NCBI RefSeq assembly: GCF_034930985.1
Contig: NZ_JAYGIM010000022.1
Location: 9,210 to 73,209, forward strand
Direction: 5' to 3'
Source: Arcicella lustrica
Lineage (GTDB): Bacteria > Bacteroidota > Bacteroidia > Cytophagales > Spirosomataceae
DNA length: 64,000 nt
The notes beneath the pieces were generated by a model. It searched no databases. It was not told the origin of the DNA and was given only the letters and a program-made list of their open reading frames with translations. The translations under genes and the position numbers were made by a program. This document shows, piece by piece, positions 1 to 8,184 of this stretch; positions within the stretch are counted from its first letter, which is position 1; every line of letters starts with the position of its first letter.

Positions 1-610
1 TTGTTTCCTTAGATATCACATTGACTTCTTGTTTCTTGAAACCAATAAATGAAAACACAAGTACTTCGCCATCTTTGGCTACAATACTAAATTTACCTTC
101 AGCATCACTGACAGTTCCTCTTGAAGTCCCTTTTACCAGAATACTTACGCCAATTAATGATTCACCTTTTTCACTACTGACTTTCCCCGATACTTTCTCT
201 TCTTCAATAGCACCTTCTTTTTCACTGGGAAAAGCGATTGTTTGCTCTTTGTTTTTTTTCAAAATAATTTGTTCCTCCACTACTTCATAACGAATTTGAT
301 TTGGAAAAAGAAGTTTGGGTAATACTGTACTGAGGGCTTCCCTATTTACTTCAAGACTTACTTCTTTATCAAGATGAATTGAGTTGTTACTGTACACAAA
401 ACGCACTCCCGACTGTTTTTCAATTTCTAATAAAATCACTTTTAAACTCACATTGTTGAGTTTCATAGATACTTCTCTATTCAGAATTTGTTGTGCTTTG
501 CTCGGTGAGCCTAAAGCCATCACCGAAAAAATAGCAAATAAAAGACATTGATTAATCGTAATTTTCATAATGGTAAGCATTAGATGCTTTGAAGCTAGAA
601 GTTTTTTCAT
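1..610 (-). CDS. SusC/RagA-type TonB-dependent receptor, N-terminal part (runs off the left edge)
   Basis: This is the first ~203 residues of an outer-membrane TonB-dependent receptor that continues past base 1. Reading leftward from the ATG at 610 there is a hydrophobic signal region ending near SPSKAQ, then an STN (secretin/TonB short N-terminal) domain (NNVSLKVILLEIEKQ, FVYSNN), then a carboxypeptidase-D-like plug-preceding domain (SGKVSSEKGESLIGV, GTSRGTVSDAEGKFS, FSFIGFKKQEV). An STN domain normally contacts a FecR anti-sigma factor, and a FecR gene lies 108 bp upstream. An ATG at 568 is an alternative start immediately before the signal peptide. SusC receptors import glycans or other large nutrients together with a SusD lipoprotein, which would be expected further left. 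The substrate cannot be told from this piece. Confidence 0.9.
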   Translation of the reverse strand, partial: MKKLLASKHLMLTIMKITINQCLLFAIFSVMALGSPSKAQQILNREVSMKLNNVSLKVILLEIEKQSGVRFVYSNNSIHLDKEVSLEVNREALSTVLPKLLFPNQIRYEVVEEQIILKKNKEQTIAFPSEKEGAIEEEKVSGKVSSEKGESLIGVSILVKGTSRGTVSDAEGKFSIVAKDGEVLVFSFIGFKKQEVNVISKET

Positions 611-718
611 CGGTTAATTAAATTTAGTATTGTTTTTAATTTATTTGAGACATATTTTTCCATCTCTCTCAAATTGACTTGAGAGCAGTAGGAGTTTTAC
701 AGAAATGTTTTTGCTAGA

Positions 719-1696
719 TTAAGGACATCCGTTTCCTTTCAATGAAATATTTTGCCCATCAATTACGTACTCGGCTTCGATGGATCGACAAATTATTTCG
801 AGGATTGTGGAGAGGTGTACATTTTCAAAATTACCGCTCAAACGGCAGTTTCGTAGTTTGGGAGATAAATCGATACTTACATTAAATTTTTGTTCAATTC
901 TTTGAATAATATCTTCCATATTATTATCGTCAAATTGTAGAGATGATAATTCCCAATAAAATGTTTTGTCGAGTGGCAGAGCATTTACTTGCATTTCATC
1001 GGTTTTTGTTTCTAATACAACTTGTTGTTTAGGGAGTAGAATTACTTCTTTTTCGGTTTCATTTTTTACCGACACTTTACCCGTAACGACCGAAACCTCA
1101 AAAGTTTCCATGGCTGGATATGCTTTTACATTGAAGCTTGTTCCTAAAACGGTGGTTGTCATTTTACCAGAGTAAATCAGAAATGGACGACTTTCATCTC
1201 TTTTTACATCAAAAAAAGCTTCTCCTTTTAAGTTTACTTGTCTATAAATTCGGTCAGATTGATTATAACTCAATTGAGTTTTAGGTTGTAATAAAACTAC
1301 GCTTCCATCTGGCAAAACAACTTTTAGGATTTTGGCAGATGAGTTTTCATATTTTGCCCAATCTGAAATTGGAATATCAGATTTGATTTTACTTATTTTC
1401 TCATTATTGTTAGGAAGGAAATAAAATGAAAGCCCCGCAACAATCACTAACATCGCTGCCATACTAGCCACTGCCCAAACCCAGCGAGGAGGAGTATATC
1501 TTTCCTGACGCTTGATTTCTTCACGAACAGATTTTTTAATTTTATTTTCAAGTTCAATACGTTCCAGTTGGGTTAATTCACTTAGCCCATCTGGATTATT
1601 TTCAAATGAAGCGTACCATCTTTCAACAAAGAATATCTCTCCTTCCGAGGCTTCATTGTTCAGATAACGTTCAATAATTTCTTGATTTATTTTCAT
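719..1696 (-). CDS. FecR-family anti-sigma factor
   Basis: A 325-residue FecR-type transmembrane anti-sigma factor. The N-terminal ~85 residues are cytoplasmic (DUF4974-type layout, starting KINQEIIERYLNNEASEGE). One membrane segment lies at about 75-95 (AVASMAAMLVIVAGLSFYF). The periplasmic FecR domain covers ~120-215 (ILPDGS-like LPDGSVVLLQPKTQLSY, GEAFFDVKRDESRPF, VLGTSFNVKAY), and the C-terminal DUF4974 domain ends at LKGNGCP. In this family FecR holds the ECF sigma factor inactive until the partner receptor binds its ligand. Its receptor (1-610) follows directly. The sigma gene is upstream but separated by an Rpn gene and a terminator-like hairpin at 1811-1842, so FecR may be transcribed on its own. 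Confidence 0.93.
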   Translation of the reverse strand: MKINQEIIERYLNNEASEGEIFFVERWYASFENNPDGLSELTQLERIELENKIKKSVREEIKRQERYTPPRWVWAVASMAAMLVIVAGLSFYFLPNNNEKISKIKSDIPISDWAKYENSSAKILKVVLPDGSVVLLQPKTQLSYNQSDRIYRQVNLKGEAFFDVKRDESRPFLIYSGKMTTTVLGTSFNVKAYPAMETFEVSVVTGKVSVKNETEKEVILLPKQQVVLETKTDEMQVNALPLDKTFYWELSSLQFDDNNMEDIIQRIEQKFNVSIDLSPKLRNCRLSGNFENVHLSTILEIICRSIEAEYVIDGQNISLKGNGCP

Positions 1697-1810
1697 TTTA
1701 TTTCGCTTTCAAATACTAAGTGAAACAAGCCGTACTTTTCCCCTACGTTGATAGAAATATTTTTAAAATAATTTTTCTGCCACTAACGAAATAGAAAGTA
1801 TGCTTTCCAA

Positions 1811-1842
1811 GAAAAACAAAAAACAAGCCTTTTGAGCTTGTT
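1811..1842 (-). terminator. Intrinsic terminator on the minus strand, after the rpn remnant
   Basis: A 7-bp stem AACAAGC/GCTTGTT (1822-1828 with 1836-1842) is followed on the minus strand by a T-rich tract. It lies between the Rpn remnant and fecR, so it would end transcripts coming from the sigma/rpn side. Confidence 0.55.
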
Positions 1843-1869
1843 TCGGTATATTTTGAAAAGGAATATTTT

Positions 1870-2038
1870 TTATTTTAAAGTGTTTTCTATTTTCCTGACA
1901 ATTTCTTCTACTTCTCTAACTAGAAGTTTGAAAACACTGGCAATATATTCTGCTTTTTTACCGTCTTCCCATAATCCTTTTGCATAGTTTATGTAATTTT
2001 TTCTCTAATTTTATCTGCAATAGTCATGTCAATATTAT
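1870..2038 (-). pseudogene. Decayed second Rpn C-terminus
   Basis: Directly downstream of the intact rpn gene there is a second copy of the Rpn C-terminal end. From ATG at 2027 it reads MTIADKIREKIT and then hits a stop. In another frame it continues as INYAKGLWEDGKKAEYIA and ends REVEEIVRKIENTLK, stop at 1870. The intact gene reads MTIADEIREEVAIKYIKGLL then KVEEIIKKLKSTSN at the same places. The first ~40 bases are about 92% identical to 2178-2217, but the rest has diverged strongly, so this looks like a different C-terminal variant joined by recombination and not a simple recent duplication. Confidence 0.75.
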
Positions 2039-2197
2039 TTAATTAGACGTGCTTTTCAATTTCTTAATAATTTCTTCTACCTTTTGAACAGATAGTCCAA
2101 AAGACTTTGCAATAATCTCTGGCGTAATACCATTTTGAAGTAATCCTTTAATGTATTTTATAGCAACTTCTTCTCTAATTTCATCTGCAATAGTCAT
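2039..2197 (-). CDS. Possible internally started Rpn C-terminal protein (RpnS-like antitoxin)
   Basis: An in-frame ATG at 2197 inside rpn would give a 52-residue protein (MTIADEIREE to KLKSTSN) containing only the C-terminal tail. In E. coli, Rpn genes make such a short product (RpnS) that inhibits the full-length nuclease. Here the only direct support is the position of the ATG and the fact that the neighbouring decayed copy starts at the same Met. Production of the short form is inferred, not shown. Confidence 0.35.
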   Translation of the reverse strand: MTIADEIREEVAIKYIKGLLQNGITPEIIAKSFGLSVQKVEEIIKKLKSTSN

Positions 2198-2932
2198 GGC
2201 AATATTGTTTACATTTTGTGAAACCTGTGTAAATATAGGCGATAATTTGTTCTGTGTCAAGTTAATACCTTCTTCGATATAGCGGAAAGTAGTCTTAATA
2301 AAATCATCTTGATGGGCAACATCCAAAGCATTTAGCTTATTAACCAAGAAGGGAGCTAAATTCAAAAAGTTATTCGCTTTGTCTCTACTGTGTTTCATCA
2401 ACATTGTTGTTACACTTAATAAATCATTTTTAAAATTCTCAATCTGATAATCTTCAATTTCATTTAGAGAGAACAAGAGGTAATCAAATTGAGGAATAAA
2501 CTGGTGCAGGCTTTCATGAGGATTACCAAAATAAGCAATCATCGAAAGCTTTTTCCAATGAGCCTCTCCATGATAAATAACTGTTGAGATAACGACAGAT
2601 AATTGTTTATTTTGTTTCTGTTCTTCTAACCATACGTTATTCATATAACGTAAAAGCTGTAAATGAGGATATTTTTCAGGATAAGATTTATGCTCAAAAA
2701 GTAAAGAAACTAAAGCTTGTTGCCCAGCATATTCAGTTTGATAAACAATATCTGCCAAATGTTCAGATAAATCAGCATCGGTAAAAGATGAATTTGTTTT
2801 CTTTAATTTAGGAAGATTTATTTTCTCCCTGATTTCAACAGGAAAGGTTTCTTCAATAAAGCTCTGTGCAATCTCTAGCCTAGAGAACGTTTCTTTAAAG
2901 AACTTGTCGTGCGGATTATTTAGTTGACTCAT
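2039..2932 (-). CDS. Rpn-family recombination-promoting nuclease / PD-(D/E)XK putative transposase
   Basis: A 297-residue protein (start ATG at 2932, MSQLNNPHDKFFKE, chosen over an upstream in-frame start because family members begin here). The N-terminal half matches the Rpn/Transposase_31 family: HDKFFKETFS, then the PD-(D/E)XK core with D61 (ADIVY) and E80-x-K82 (LLFEHKS). The C-terminal ~50 residues form a helix-turn-helix-like tail (GITPEIIAKSFGLSVQKVEEIIKKL). Rpn proteins are DNA endonucleases; in E. coli they are reported as toxins blocked by a short C-terminal protein translated from the same gene. The gene sits between the ECF sigma gene and fecR, an unusual place that suggests insertion into an existing operon. 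Confidence 0.88.
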   Translation of the reverse strand: MSQLNNPHDKFFKETFSRLEIAQSFIEETFPVEIREKINLPKLKKTNSSFTDADLSEHLADIVYQTEYAGQQALVSLLFEHKSYPEKYPHLQLLRYMNNVWLEEQKQNKQLSVVISTVIYHGEAHWKKLSMIAYFGNPHESLHQFIPQFDYLLFSLNEIEDYQIENFKNDLLSVTTMLMKHSRDKANNFLNLAPFLVNKLNALDVAHQDDFIKTTFRYIEEGINLTQNKLSPIFTQVSQNVNNIAMTIADEIREEVAIKYIKGLLQNGITPEIIAKSFGLSVQKVEEIIKKLKSTSN

Positions 2933-2971
2933 AATGGTAGAACATTTCATTTCAATCAATAAACTTTTGCA

Positions 2972-3550
2972 TTAATGCAGTACAGGTATCAATATAATAG
3001 ATAAAGCTGTATAATCACTCAATACTTCTCTTAAAATTTTTAACGCTTTGGTCATCTGGTTTTCAACCGTTTTTTCTGAAATGTCTAGGCGTTCAGAAAT
3101 TTCTCTTTGTGATAAACCTGTTCTTTTCAGTAAAAACACTTCTCTACATCTTTCTGGTAAAGATTGTAATGCCTTTTGATAAGCTTCATTTAACTCATCA
3201 AACGCAACCATTTGTTCTGTAAAATTATAGTCTTCGGCTGGGGCTAAACTATTTGAGTATTTTTCAAACAAATTGTTTTTCTTGTATTGAGCAATCACTA
3301 AATACTTCACAGAAGTAAATAAATATGCTTCAATCGTAGTGTTAATGGCTAATTGTTTACGACGTTCCCACAAGGAAACAAATAATTCTTGTATTACTTC
3401 TTCTGTCAGTTCTCTGTTTTGAAGGCGTTTATAAGCTGCAGCATACAGTTTTGGGAAAAACTTTTGATACAAAAAATCAAAAGCCCTTGCATCACTTTCA
3501 GCAAGCGATGTAAGTATTTCCTGATCAGTATCAAAAGTTTTTGTTTGCAT
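2972..3550 (-). CDS. ECF sigma-70 factor (FecI-like)
   Basis: A 192-residue extracytoplasmic-function sigma factor. Region 2 spans ~20-90 (ARAFDFLYQKFFPKLYAAAYKRL, EEVIQELFVSLWERR). Region 4 spans ~125-180 (LQSLPERCREVFLLKRTGLS, REISERLDISEKTVENQMTKAL), a typical helix-turn-helix for the -35 element. Length and layout fit the Bacteroidota FecI-type group that works with FecR and an STN-containing TonB receptor, both present downstream. It would direct transcription of the receptor operon once released from FecR. Start is the ATG at 3550. Confidence 0.93.
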   Translation of the reverse strand: MQTKTFDTDQEILTSLAESDARAFDFLYQKFFPKLYAAAYKRLQNRELTEEVIQELFVSLWERRKQLAINTTIEAYLFTSVKYLVIAQYKKNNLFEKYSNSLAPAEDYNFTEQMVAFDELNEAYQKALQSLPERCREVFLLKRTGLSQREISERLDISEKTVENQMTKALKILREVLSDYTALSIILIPVLH

Positions 3551-3746
3551 AGTTTAGCACAAAGTAAATATATATTTGGACGAAACACCCAAAGTAAAAA
3601 TATTTTTAATCTAATTCTCATGAATTAACATTTGTATAATAGAGATTACTGACAAAGACCATTAGTTTTGACGGTTCAATGTCTTTATATTCCAAAATAT
3701 CAATTCATAAATTGTCAAACAAAATCATAAGTTTAATTTTTACGTA

Positions 3747-4706
3747 ATGAAATCAACGAACATCTTCAGGAATTTTTGTTTTATATGCTTGCTCTTTATC
3801 TGTAGCTTGGCTGATGCTCAAACCTCTGAGCTAGACAGTCATCCAAATGCTTTAAACTTTTTGGTTATGGGCGATTGGGGCAGAAACGGTGCCGACCACC
3901 AAAAACCTGTAGCCGCACAAATGGGAAAAGTAGCAACAAAAATCAAATCAGAATTTGTAATTGCTACGGGCGACAATTTTTATCCAAGTGGCGTTATTAG
4001 TGAGTTTGACCCACTTTTTAAATACTCTTTTGAAGATATTTATACTGATTTCTCTTTGCAATGGGACTGGTATCCAGTACTTGGAAACCATGACTATAAA
4101 TCAAATCCAGATGCACAAGTAGCTTATTCAAAAATTAGTCGCCGCTGGAAAATGCCAGCTCGCTATTATTCAAAAACATTTTCTATCAATGGTGATGCCA
4201 ATCAGCAAGTATTGATTGCTTTCATTGATACAAACCCTTTGATTCCTGAATTTTATAAAGGCGAGTACAGTAAAGCCGTAATTGGTCAAGATAGTACTGC
4301 GCAAAAAGAATGGTTGAATAAAACCCTTTCCAACAATTCGCCTTCTATCAAATGGAAAATTGTAGTGGGACATCATCCATTATACACAGCTACTGAAAAG
4401 CGAAGAGAAAGTTACGATACTCGTGCTACTAGAAATTCATTAAAATCAGTTCTGGATAAACACCAAGTAGATGCTTACTTGTGCGGACACGACCACGATT
4501 TACAACATTTAAAACCTGAAGGCAAAACGCATTATTTTGTTTCTGGTTCAGCTTCTGAAAAAACACCTATTGGTACTTTACCAATCAGTAAATTAGCGCT
4601 TTCTGACTATGGGTTTATGGTTTTTTCGGCAACTGCCAACAAATTATATGTACAAGTAGTAACAGAAGATGGTAAAGTAGTTTACAATACTGAACTAAGT
4701 AAATAA
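3747..4706 (+). CDS. Exported purple acid phosphatase-like metallophosphoesterase
   Basis: A 319-residue protein with an N-terminal signal peptide (IFRNFCFICLLFICSLADAQ). The metallophosphoesterase motifs appear in order: MGDWGRNG (~42-49), GDNFYPSG (~78-85), GNHD (~114-117), VVGHHPLY (~209) and CGHDHD (~249-254). These supply the two-metal site, and the layout matches the tartrate-resistant (type 5) purple acid phosphatase group. Expected role: release of phosphate from monoesters in the periplasm or outside the cell. It stands alone, with a terminator downstream at 4737-4785. The exact substrate is unknown. Confidence 0.88.
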   Translation: MKSTNIFRNFCFICLLFICSLADAQTSELDSHPNALNFLVMGDWGRNGADHQKPVAAQMGKVATKIKSEFVIATGDNFYPSGVISEFDPLFKYSFEDIYTDFSLQWDWYPVLGNHDYKSNPDAQVAYSKISRRWKMPARYYSKTFSINGDANQQVLIAFIDTNPLIPEFYKGEYSKAVIGQDSTAQKEWLNKTLSNNSPSIKWKIVVGHHPLYTATEKRRESYDTRATRNSLKSVLDKHQVDAYLCGHDHDLQHLKPEGKTHYFVSGSASEKTPIGTLPISKLALSDYGFMVFSATANKLYVQVVTEDGKVVYNTELSK

Positions 4707-4736
4707 GCGAAAGTTTTTCGTACAAATATCATTCTT

Positions 4737-4785
4737 GCGAATTTGGTATTAGTCATTTGATAAAGATGACCAACACTAAATTCGC
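4737..4785 (+). terminator. Hairpin terminator after the acid phosphatase
   Basis: Arms 4737-4756 and 4766-4785 pair over 20 bp with three G-U-compatible differences and are followed by a run of T. It lies 30 bp after the phosphatase stop codon. Confidence 0.65.
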
Positions 4786-5003
4786 TTTTTTATGAATGAT
4801 TTTAAAAGACAAGAAACTGCTTGATTTTCGCATACATTTCTGTAATTCAACTGGTTAACTATTAACTAATTATTAGTCCTAGAATAAATTCTTGTCATTC
4901 TGGATTTAATCTGCAATTTTTACGTATAAATTTTTGTTCTGGTCATACTAACAAACAAGAAAAGACATTACAAAAATTAAGTAAAAAAGTATTAAATTTA
5001 ACA

Positions 5004-5942
5004 ATGGCAGAGCATACCAAATGCCTTATTATAGGCTCAGGACCAGCGGGTTACACCGCAGCAATTTACGCTTCACGTGCAGGATTGACACCAATAATGT
5101 ATCAAGGCCCACAACCGGGAGGGCAATTAACAATAACCAATGATGTAGAGAACTTCCCTGGTTACCCAGACGGCATTCAAGGACCAGAAATGATGCAAGA
5201 CCTTGAAAAACAAGCTCGCAGATTTGGTGCAGATGTTCGTTATGGAATGGTAACTTCGGTTGACTTTTCTGTAAGTCCTAAAAAAGTTTTAGTTGACGAT
5301 ACACACGAAATTTTGGCTGATGCCGTTATCATTTCTACAGGTGCTTCAGCAAAATGGTTAGGATTACCTTCAGAACAAGCTTTCAATGGTCGTGGAGTAT
5401 CGGCTTGTGCAGTTTGTGATGGTTTCTTTTTCCGTAATCAAGAAGTAGCAATCGTTGGTGGTGGCGATACAGCAGCCGAAGAAGCTACTTATTTAGCCAA
5501 TCTTTGTTCAAAAGTACACATGATTGTACGCCGTGATGAATTACGTGCTTCACAAATCATGCAAAAAAGAGTTACTTCAAATCCAAAAATTCAAATGCAC
5601 TGGAATTCATCAACTGATGAAGTTTTAGGCGATGATGGCGGAGTAACGGGTGTAAGAATTAAAAACAATGTTTCTGGTGAAACTACCGAATTGCCAGTAA
5701 CAGGTTTCTTTGTAGCGATTGGTCATAAACCAAATACAGACATTTTCAAGGGTTTCTTGGATATGGATGAGGCAGGATATATCTTAACAGAAAAAGGCTC
5801 AAGTCGTACTAATATTGCTGGAGTATTTGCTTCTGGTGATGCGCAAGACAATATTTATCGTCAAGCTATCACTGCTGCAGGAACTGGTTGTATGGCAGCT
5901 TTAGATGCAGAAAGATGGTTAGCAGAAAATGAATTGCACTAA
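5004..5942 (+). CDS. trxB: Thioredoxin-disulfide reductase
   Basis: A 312-residue FAD/NADPH flavoprotein that reduces thioredoxin. The FAD-binding loop is GSGPAGYTAAIYASRAG (~11-27). The redox-active pair is in CAVCDG (~135-140). The NADPH-binding loop is GGGDTAAEEA (~152-161), and the C-terminal FAD motif is GVFASGDAQD (~278-287). Length and all motifs are standard for bacterial TrxB. Start at ATG 5004 after a ~300-bp leader. It is followed 46 bp later by the M23 peptidase gene and may be co-transcribed with it. Confidence 0.97.
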   Translation: MAEHTKCLIIGSGPAGYTAAIYASRAGLTPIMYQGPQPGGQLTITNDVENFPGYPDGIQGPEMMQDLEKQARRFGADVRYGMVTSVDFSVSPKKVLVDDTHEILADAVIISTGASAKWLGLPSEQAFNGRGVSACAVCDGFFFRNQEVAIVGGGDTAAEEATYLANLCSKVHMIVRRDELRASQIMQKRVTSNPKIQMHWNSSTDEVLGDDGGVTGVRIKNNVSGETTELPVTGFFVAIGHKPNTDIFKGFLDMDEAGYILTEKGSSRTNIAGVFASGDAQDNIYRQAITAAGTGCMAALDAERWLAENELH

Positions 5943-5988
5943 CAGAATTTTGTGATTGCCCTTCTATCTTTCATTAATTTTTTTACAG

Positions 5989-7107
5989 ATGAATACAGTT
6001 AAAAATTTATTAGTCTTAGTATTTTGTTCGGTATCATTTATTTCTTTTTCACAAGAATCTGGAAGTTTTAAGAAAAACCCAAAGATGAATGTGAAATCAA
6101 ATTCAAAAGATAAAAGCAATAAAAGTTTAGACGAAGCATTAGATGAATTGCCAAAACTGCAATTCAGGACTGATTATGTTCCTGAACCTGTTTCAACTTC
6201 ATCGGCGATTACAGCTTCATCGAAATTTGAACCTGCTAAAGAACTCAATGGCTCGATAAGTATTTTTGATACCACTTCTGTAGATGAAAGAGAACCATTA
6301 ATTGTAGAAATTGAAGAGGAAAATAGAACAGAAGGAAGTGATGATTTTGTATCAGTTGCAACCTATTTTTCTATTTGGGATGCTACCAATATCGACCCTT
6401 ACGGCATCAATCCAAAAGATTTTGATGATGTAGTGGATATTGAATTATACAATAAAGAACAAGGGAAGTACTGGTCTGTGCCAAATAATGCACCAAAATT
6501 GACTTCAGTTTTTGGGCCTCGTTGGGGCAGAATGCACTCAGGTGTTGATTTAGATTTAGAAACTGGCGACCCAGTTTACGCTGCTTTTGATGGTATTGTC
6601 AGAGTATCTGGTTATGATGGTGGCGGATACGGAAAGTTTTTAGTCGTTCGTCATTACAATGGCTTAGAAACACTTTACGGTCACCTTTCATCTAAAAACT
6701 TTGAGTCTGGTGCTTATGTAAAAGCTGGAGACCAAATTGGTTTAGGCGGAAGTACTGGTAGAAGTACTGGTTCACATTTGCACTTTGAAACTCGTTATGA
6801 AGGAAATCCATTCAATCCGGCAATTTATGTGTTTAATTTTGCAGGAGAAAGAACTGAACCTGTTTCAGACCACGTGTTGATTTCAGCAAGAGTATTTGAT
6901 ACTTATGGACTTACTTTAGATAACGAATATGGTTCAAGTGCTAGAAAGGTTCAGACTCGTCGTACTGCTTGGACAACCGTTCGTTCTGGCGATTCATTAT
7001 ATTCAATTGCAAACAGAGCAGGAATTTCTGTAGAAAGATTAGCCAGAATGAATGGAATGAGAATTTCAGCTAATTTAAGAATCGGTAGAAGATTAAGAAT
7101 TCATTAA
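5989..7107 (+). CDS. Exported M23 peptidase with C-terminal LysM domain
   Basis: A 372-residue cell-wall hydrolase of the lysostaphin/NlpD type. The ATG at 5989 is preferred over an upstream TTG because it is immediately followed by a signal peptide (NLLVLVFCSVSFISFS). A low-complexity linker precedes the LytM/M23 domain (~170-280) with metal ligands HSGVDLD and HLHFE. A LysM repeat closes the protein (SGDSLYSIANRAGISVERL). Expected role: cleavage of peptidoglycan cross-links, or activation of amidases, in the periplasm. A strong terminator follows at 7125-7161. Confidence 0.93.
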   Translation: MNTVKNLLVLVFCSVSFISFSQESGSFKKNPKMNVKSNSKDKSNKSLDEALDELPKLQFRTDYVPEPVSTSSAITASSKFEPAKELNGSISIFDTTSVDEREPLIVEIEEENRTEGSDDFVSVATYFSIWDATNIDPYGINPKDFDDVVDIELYNKEQGKYWSVPNNAPKLTSVFGPRWGRMHSGVDLDLETGDPVYAAFDGIVRVSGYDGGGYGKFLVVRHYNGLETLYGHLSSKNFESGAYVKAGDQIGLGGSTGRSTGSHLHFETRYEGNPFNPAIYVFNFAGERTEPVSDHVLISARVFDTYGLTLDNEYGSSARKVQTRRTAWTTVRSGDSLYSIANRAGISVERLARMNGMRISANLRIGRRLRIH

Positions 7108-7124
7108 TATTTTTTTAGATAGAT

Positions 7125-7161
7125 AAAAGCGCCAATAGAACCAAAATCTGTTGGCGCTTTT
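7125..7161 (+). terminator. Intrinsic terminator after the M23 peptidase
   Basis: An 11-bp perfect stem (7125-7135 with 7151-7161, AAAAGCGCCAA core) is followed by GTTTTTT. It also rules out the upstream start that an open frame offers for bshB1 at 7151. Confidence 0.9.
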
Positions 7162-7231
7162 GTTTTTTAGCTCAAATTCCTTCTTAAATTGCAAAGGTTT
7201 TCAACTCAGTAATAAGAATTTAGATTTTACG

Positions 7232-7951
7232 ATGAAGTTAGATATTTTGGTAATGGCGGCACATCCTGACGATGCCGAACTAGGTTGCGCTGGAACAATT
7301 TGCATGCAAATAGCTCAAGGGAAAAAAGTTGGTATTGTAGATTTTACCCGTGGTGAATTAGGAACCAGAGGTACTCCTGAAATTCGTTTGGCTGAATCTG
7401 CCGAAGCTACAAGAATTTTAGGCGTTCATGCCCGTGAAAATCTAGGTTTTAGAGATGGCTTCTTTGTCAATGATGAAGAACATTTGATGAAACTAATCAG
7501 AGTAATCAGACGCTACCAGCCAGAAATTGTATTAGCCAATGCTATCAACGACCGTCACCCAGACCACATCAAAGGTTGTGAATTAGCGGTAGATTCATGT
7601 TTTAAATCAGGTTTAAGAATGGTTGAAACATTTGAAGACGACGGAACTGTACAACAAGCTTGGCGACCAAAAAATGTTTACCATTATATTCAAGACCGTT
7701 ATATAAATCCAGATTTTGTCGTTGATATTTCTGCTTACTGGCAACAAAAAGAAGATTCTATCAGGGCTTTTAGAAGTCAGTTTTATGACCCAAATTCAAA
7801 AGACCCAGATTCTTATCTTAGTTCGCCTGCTTTTTTAAAGTTCGTGGAAGCTCGTAATCGTGAAATGGGACACAGTATCGGTGCAGAATTTGGAGAAGGT
7901 TATACTTCTTACAAAAAAATTGGCGTAACGGATTTATTCCATTTGAAATAA
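7232..7951 (+). CDS. bshB1: Bacillithiol biosynthesis deacetylase BshB1
   Basis: A 239-residue LmbE/PIG-L-type zinc deacetylase that removes the acetyl group from GlcNAc-malate in bacillithiol synthesis. The zinc motif is AAHPDDAELGC (~7-17). Further family signatures are FTRGELGTRGTPEIR (~35-49), ENLGFRDGFF and NAINDRHPDHIKG. The start at 7232 (MKLDILVMAAHPDD) is chosen because the longer frame begins inside the preceding terminator. A BstA/YfiT-like protein at 25891 is a second hint of a bacillithiol system. A MITE-like element begins three bases after the stop. Confidence 0.95.
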   Translation: MKLDILVMAAHPDDAELGCAGTICMQIAQGKKVGIVDFTRGELGTRGTPEIRLAESAEATRILGVHARENLGFRDGFFVNDEEHLMKLIRVIRRYQPEIVLANAINDRHPDHIKGCELAVDSCFKSGLRMVETFEDDGTVQQAWRPKNVYHYIQDRYINPDFVVDISAYWQQKEDSIRAFRSQFYDPNSKDPDSYLSSPAFLKFVEARNREMGHSIGAEFGEGYTSYKKIGVTDLFHLK

Positions 7952-8057
7952 AAACATGAGTCATCCCGAATTTTTCTTTGGAATAATGAGTTTTAAAGAA
8001 TTTCAATGTATTATCGTCTAGTCCTTACTTTTCTTTCCTTGATGAAATAAAAGTAAC

Positions 8058-8073
8058 CGCAGCGGCGGACCGC
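8058..8073. repeat. GC-rich 16-bp block inside the MITE-like element
   Basis: The bases CGCAGCGGCGGACCGC interrupt a stretch that in the second element copy reads straight through from AAGTAAC to AAAAAAATCAAG. Nearly the same block occurs at 58789-58803 inside an unrelated repeat. Confidence 0.75.
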
Positions 8074-8134
8074 AAAAGAAAATCAAGAATTCCTAAACTC
8101 GCTTCGCTCAAACAGTAGGAATTCATTGCTAATC

Positions 8135-8184
8135 AATCACAAAAAAGAGGTCAAAATTAGTTTTTTGACCTCTTTTTTGTGATT
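8135..8184. terminator. Bidirectional hairpin, TTAGTT loop, copy A
   Basis: A perfect 22-bp stem (8135-8156 with 8163-8184) with loop TTAGTT. Runs of A on the left arm and T on the right arm make it a plausible terminator for both bshB1 and pdxH. Stem and loop recur at 60369-60406 and 63765-63814. Confidence 0.8.
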
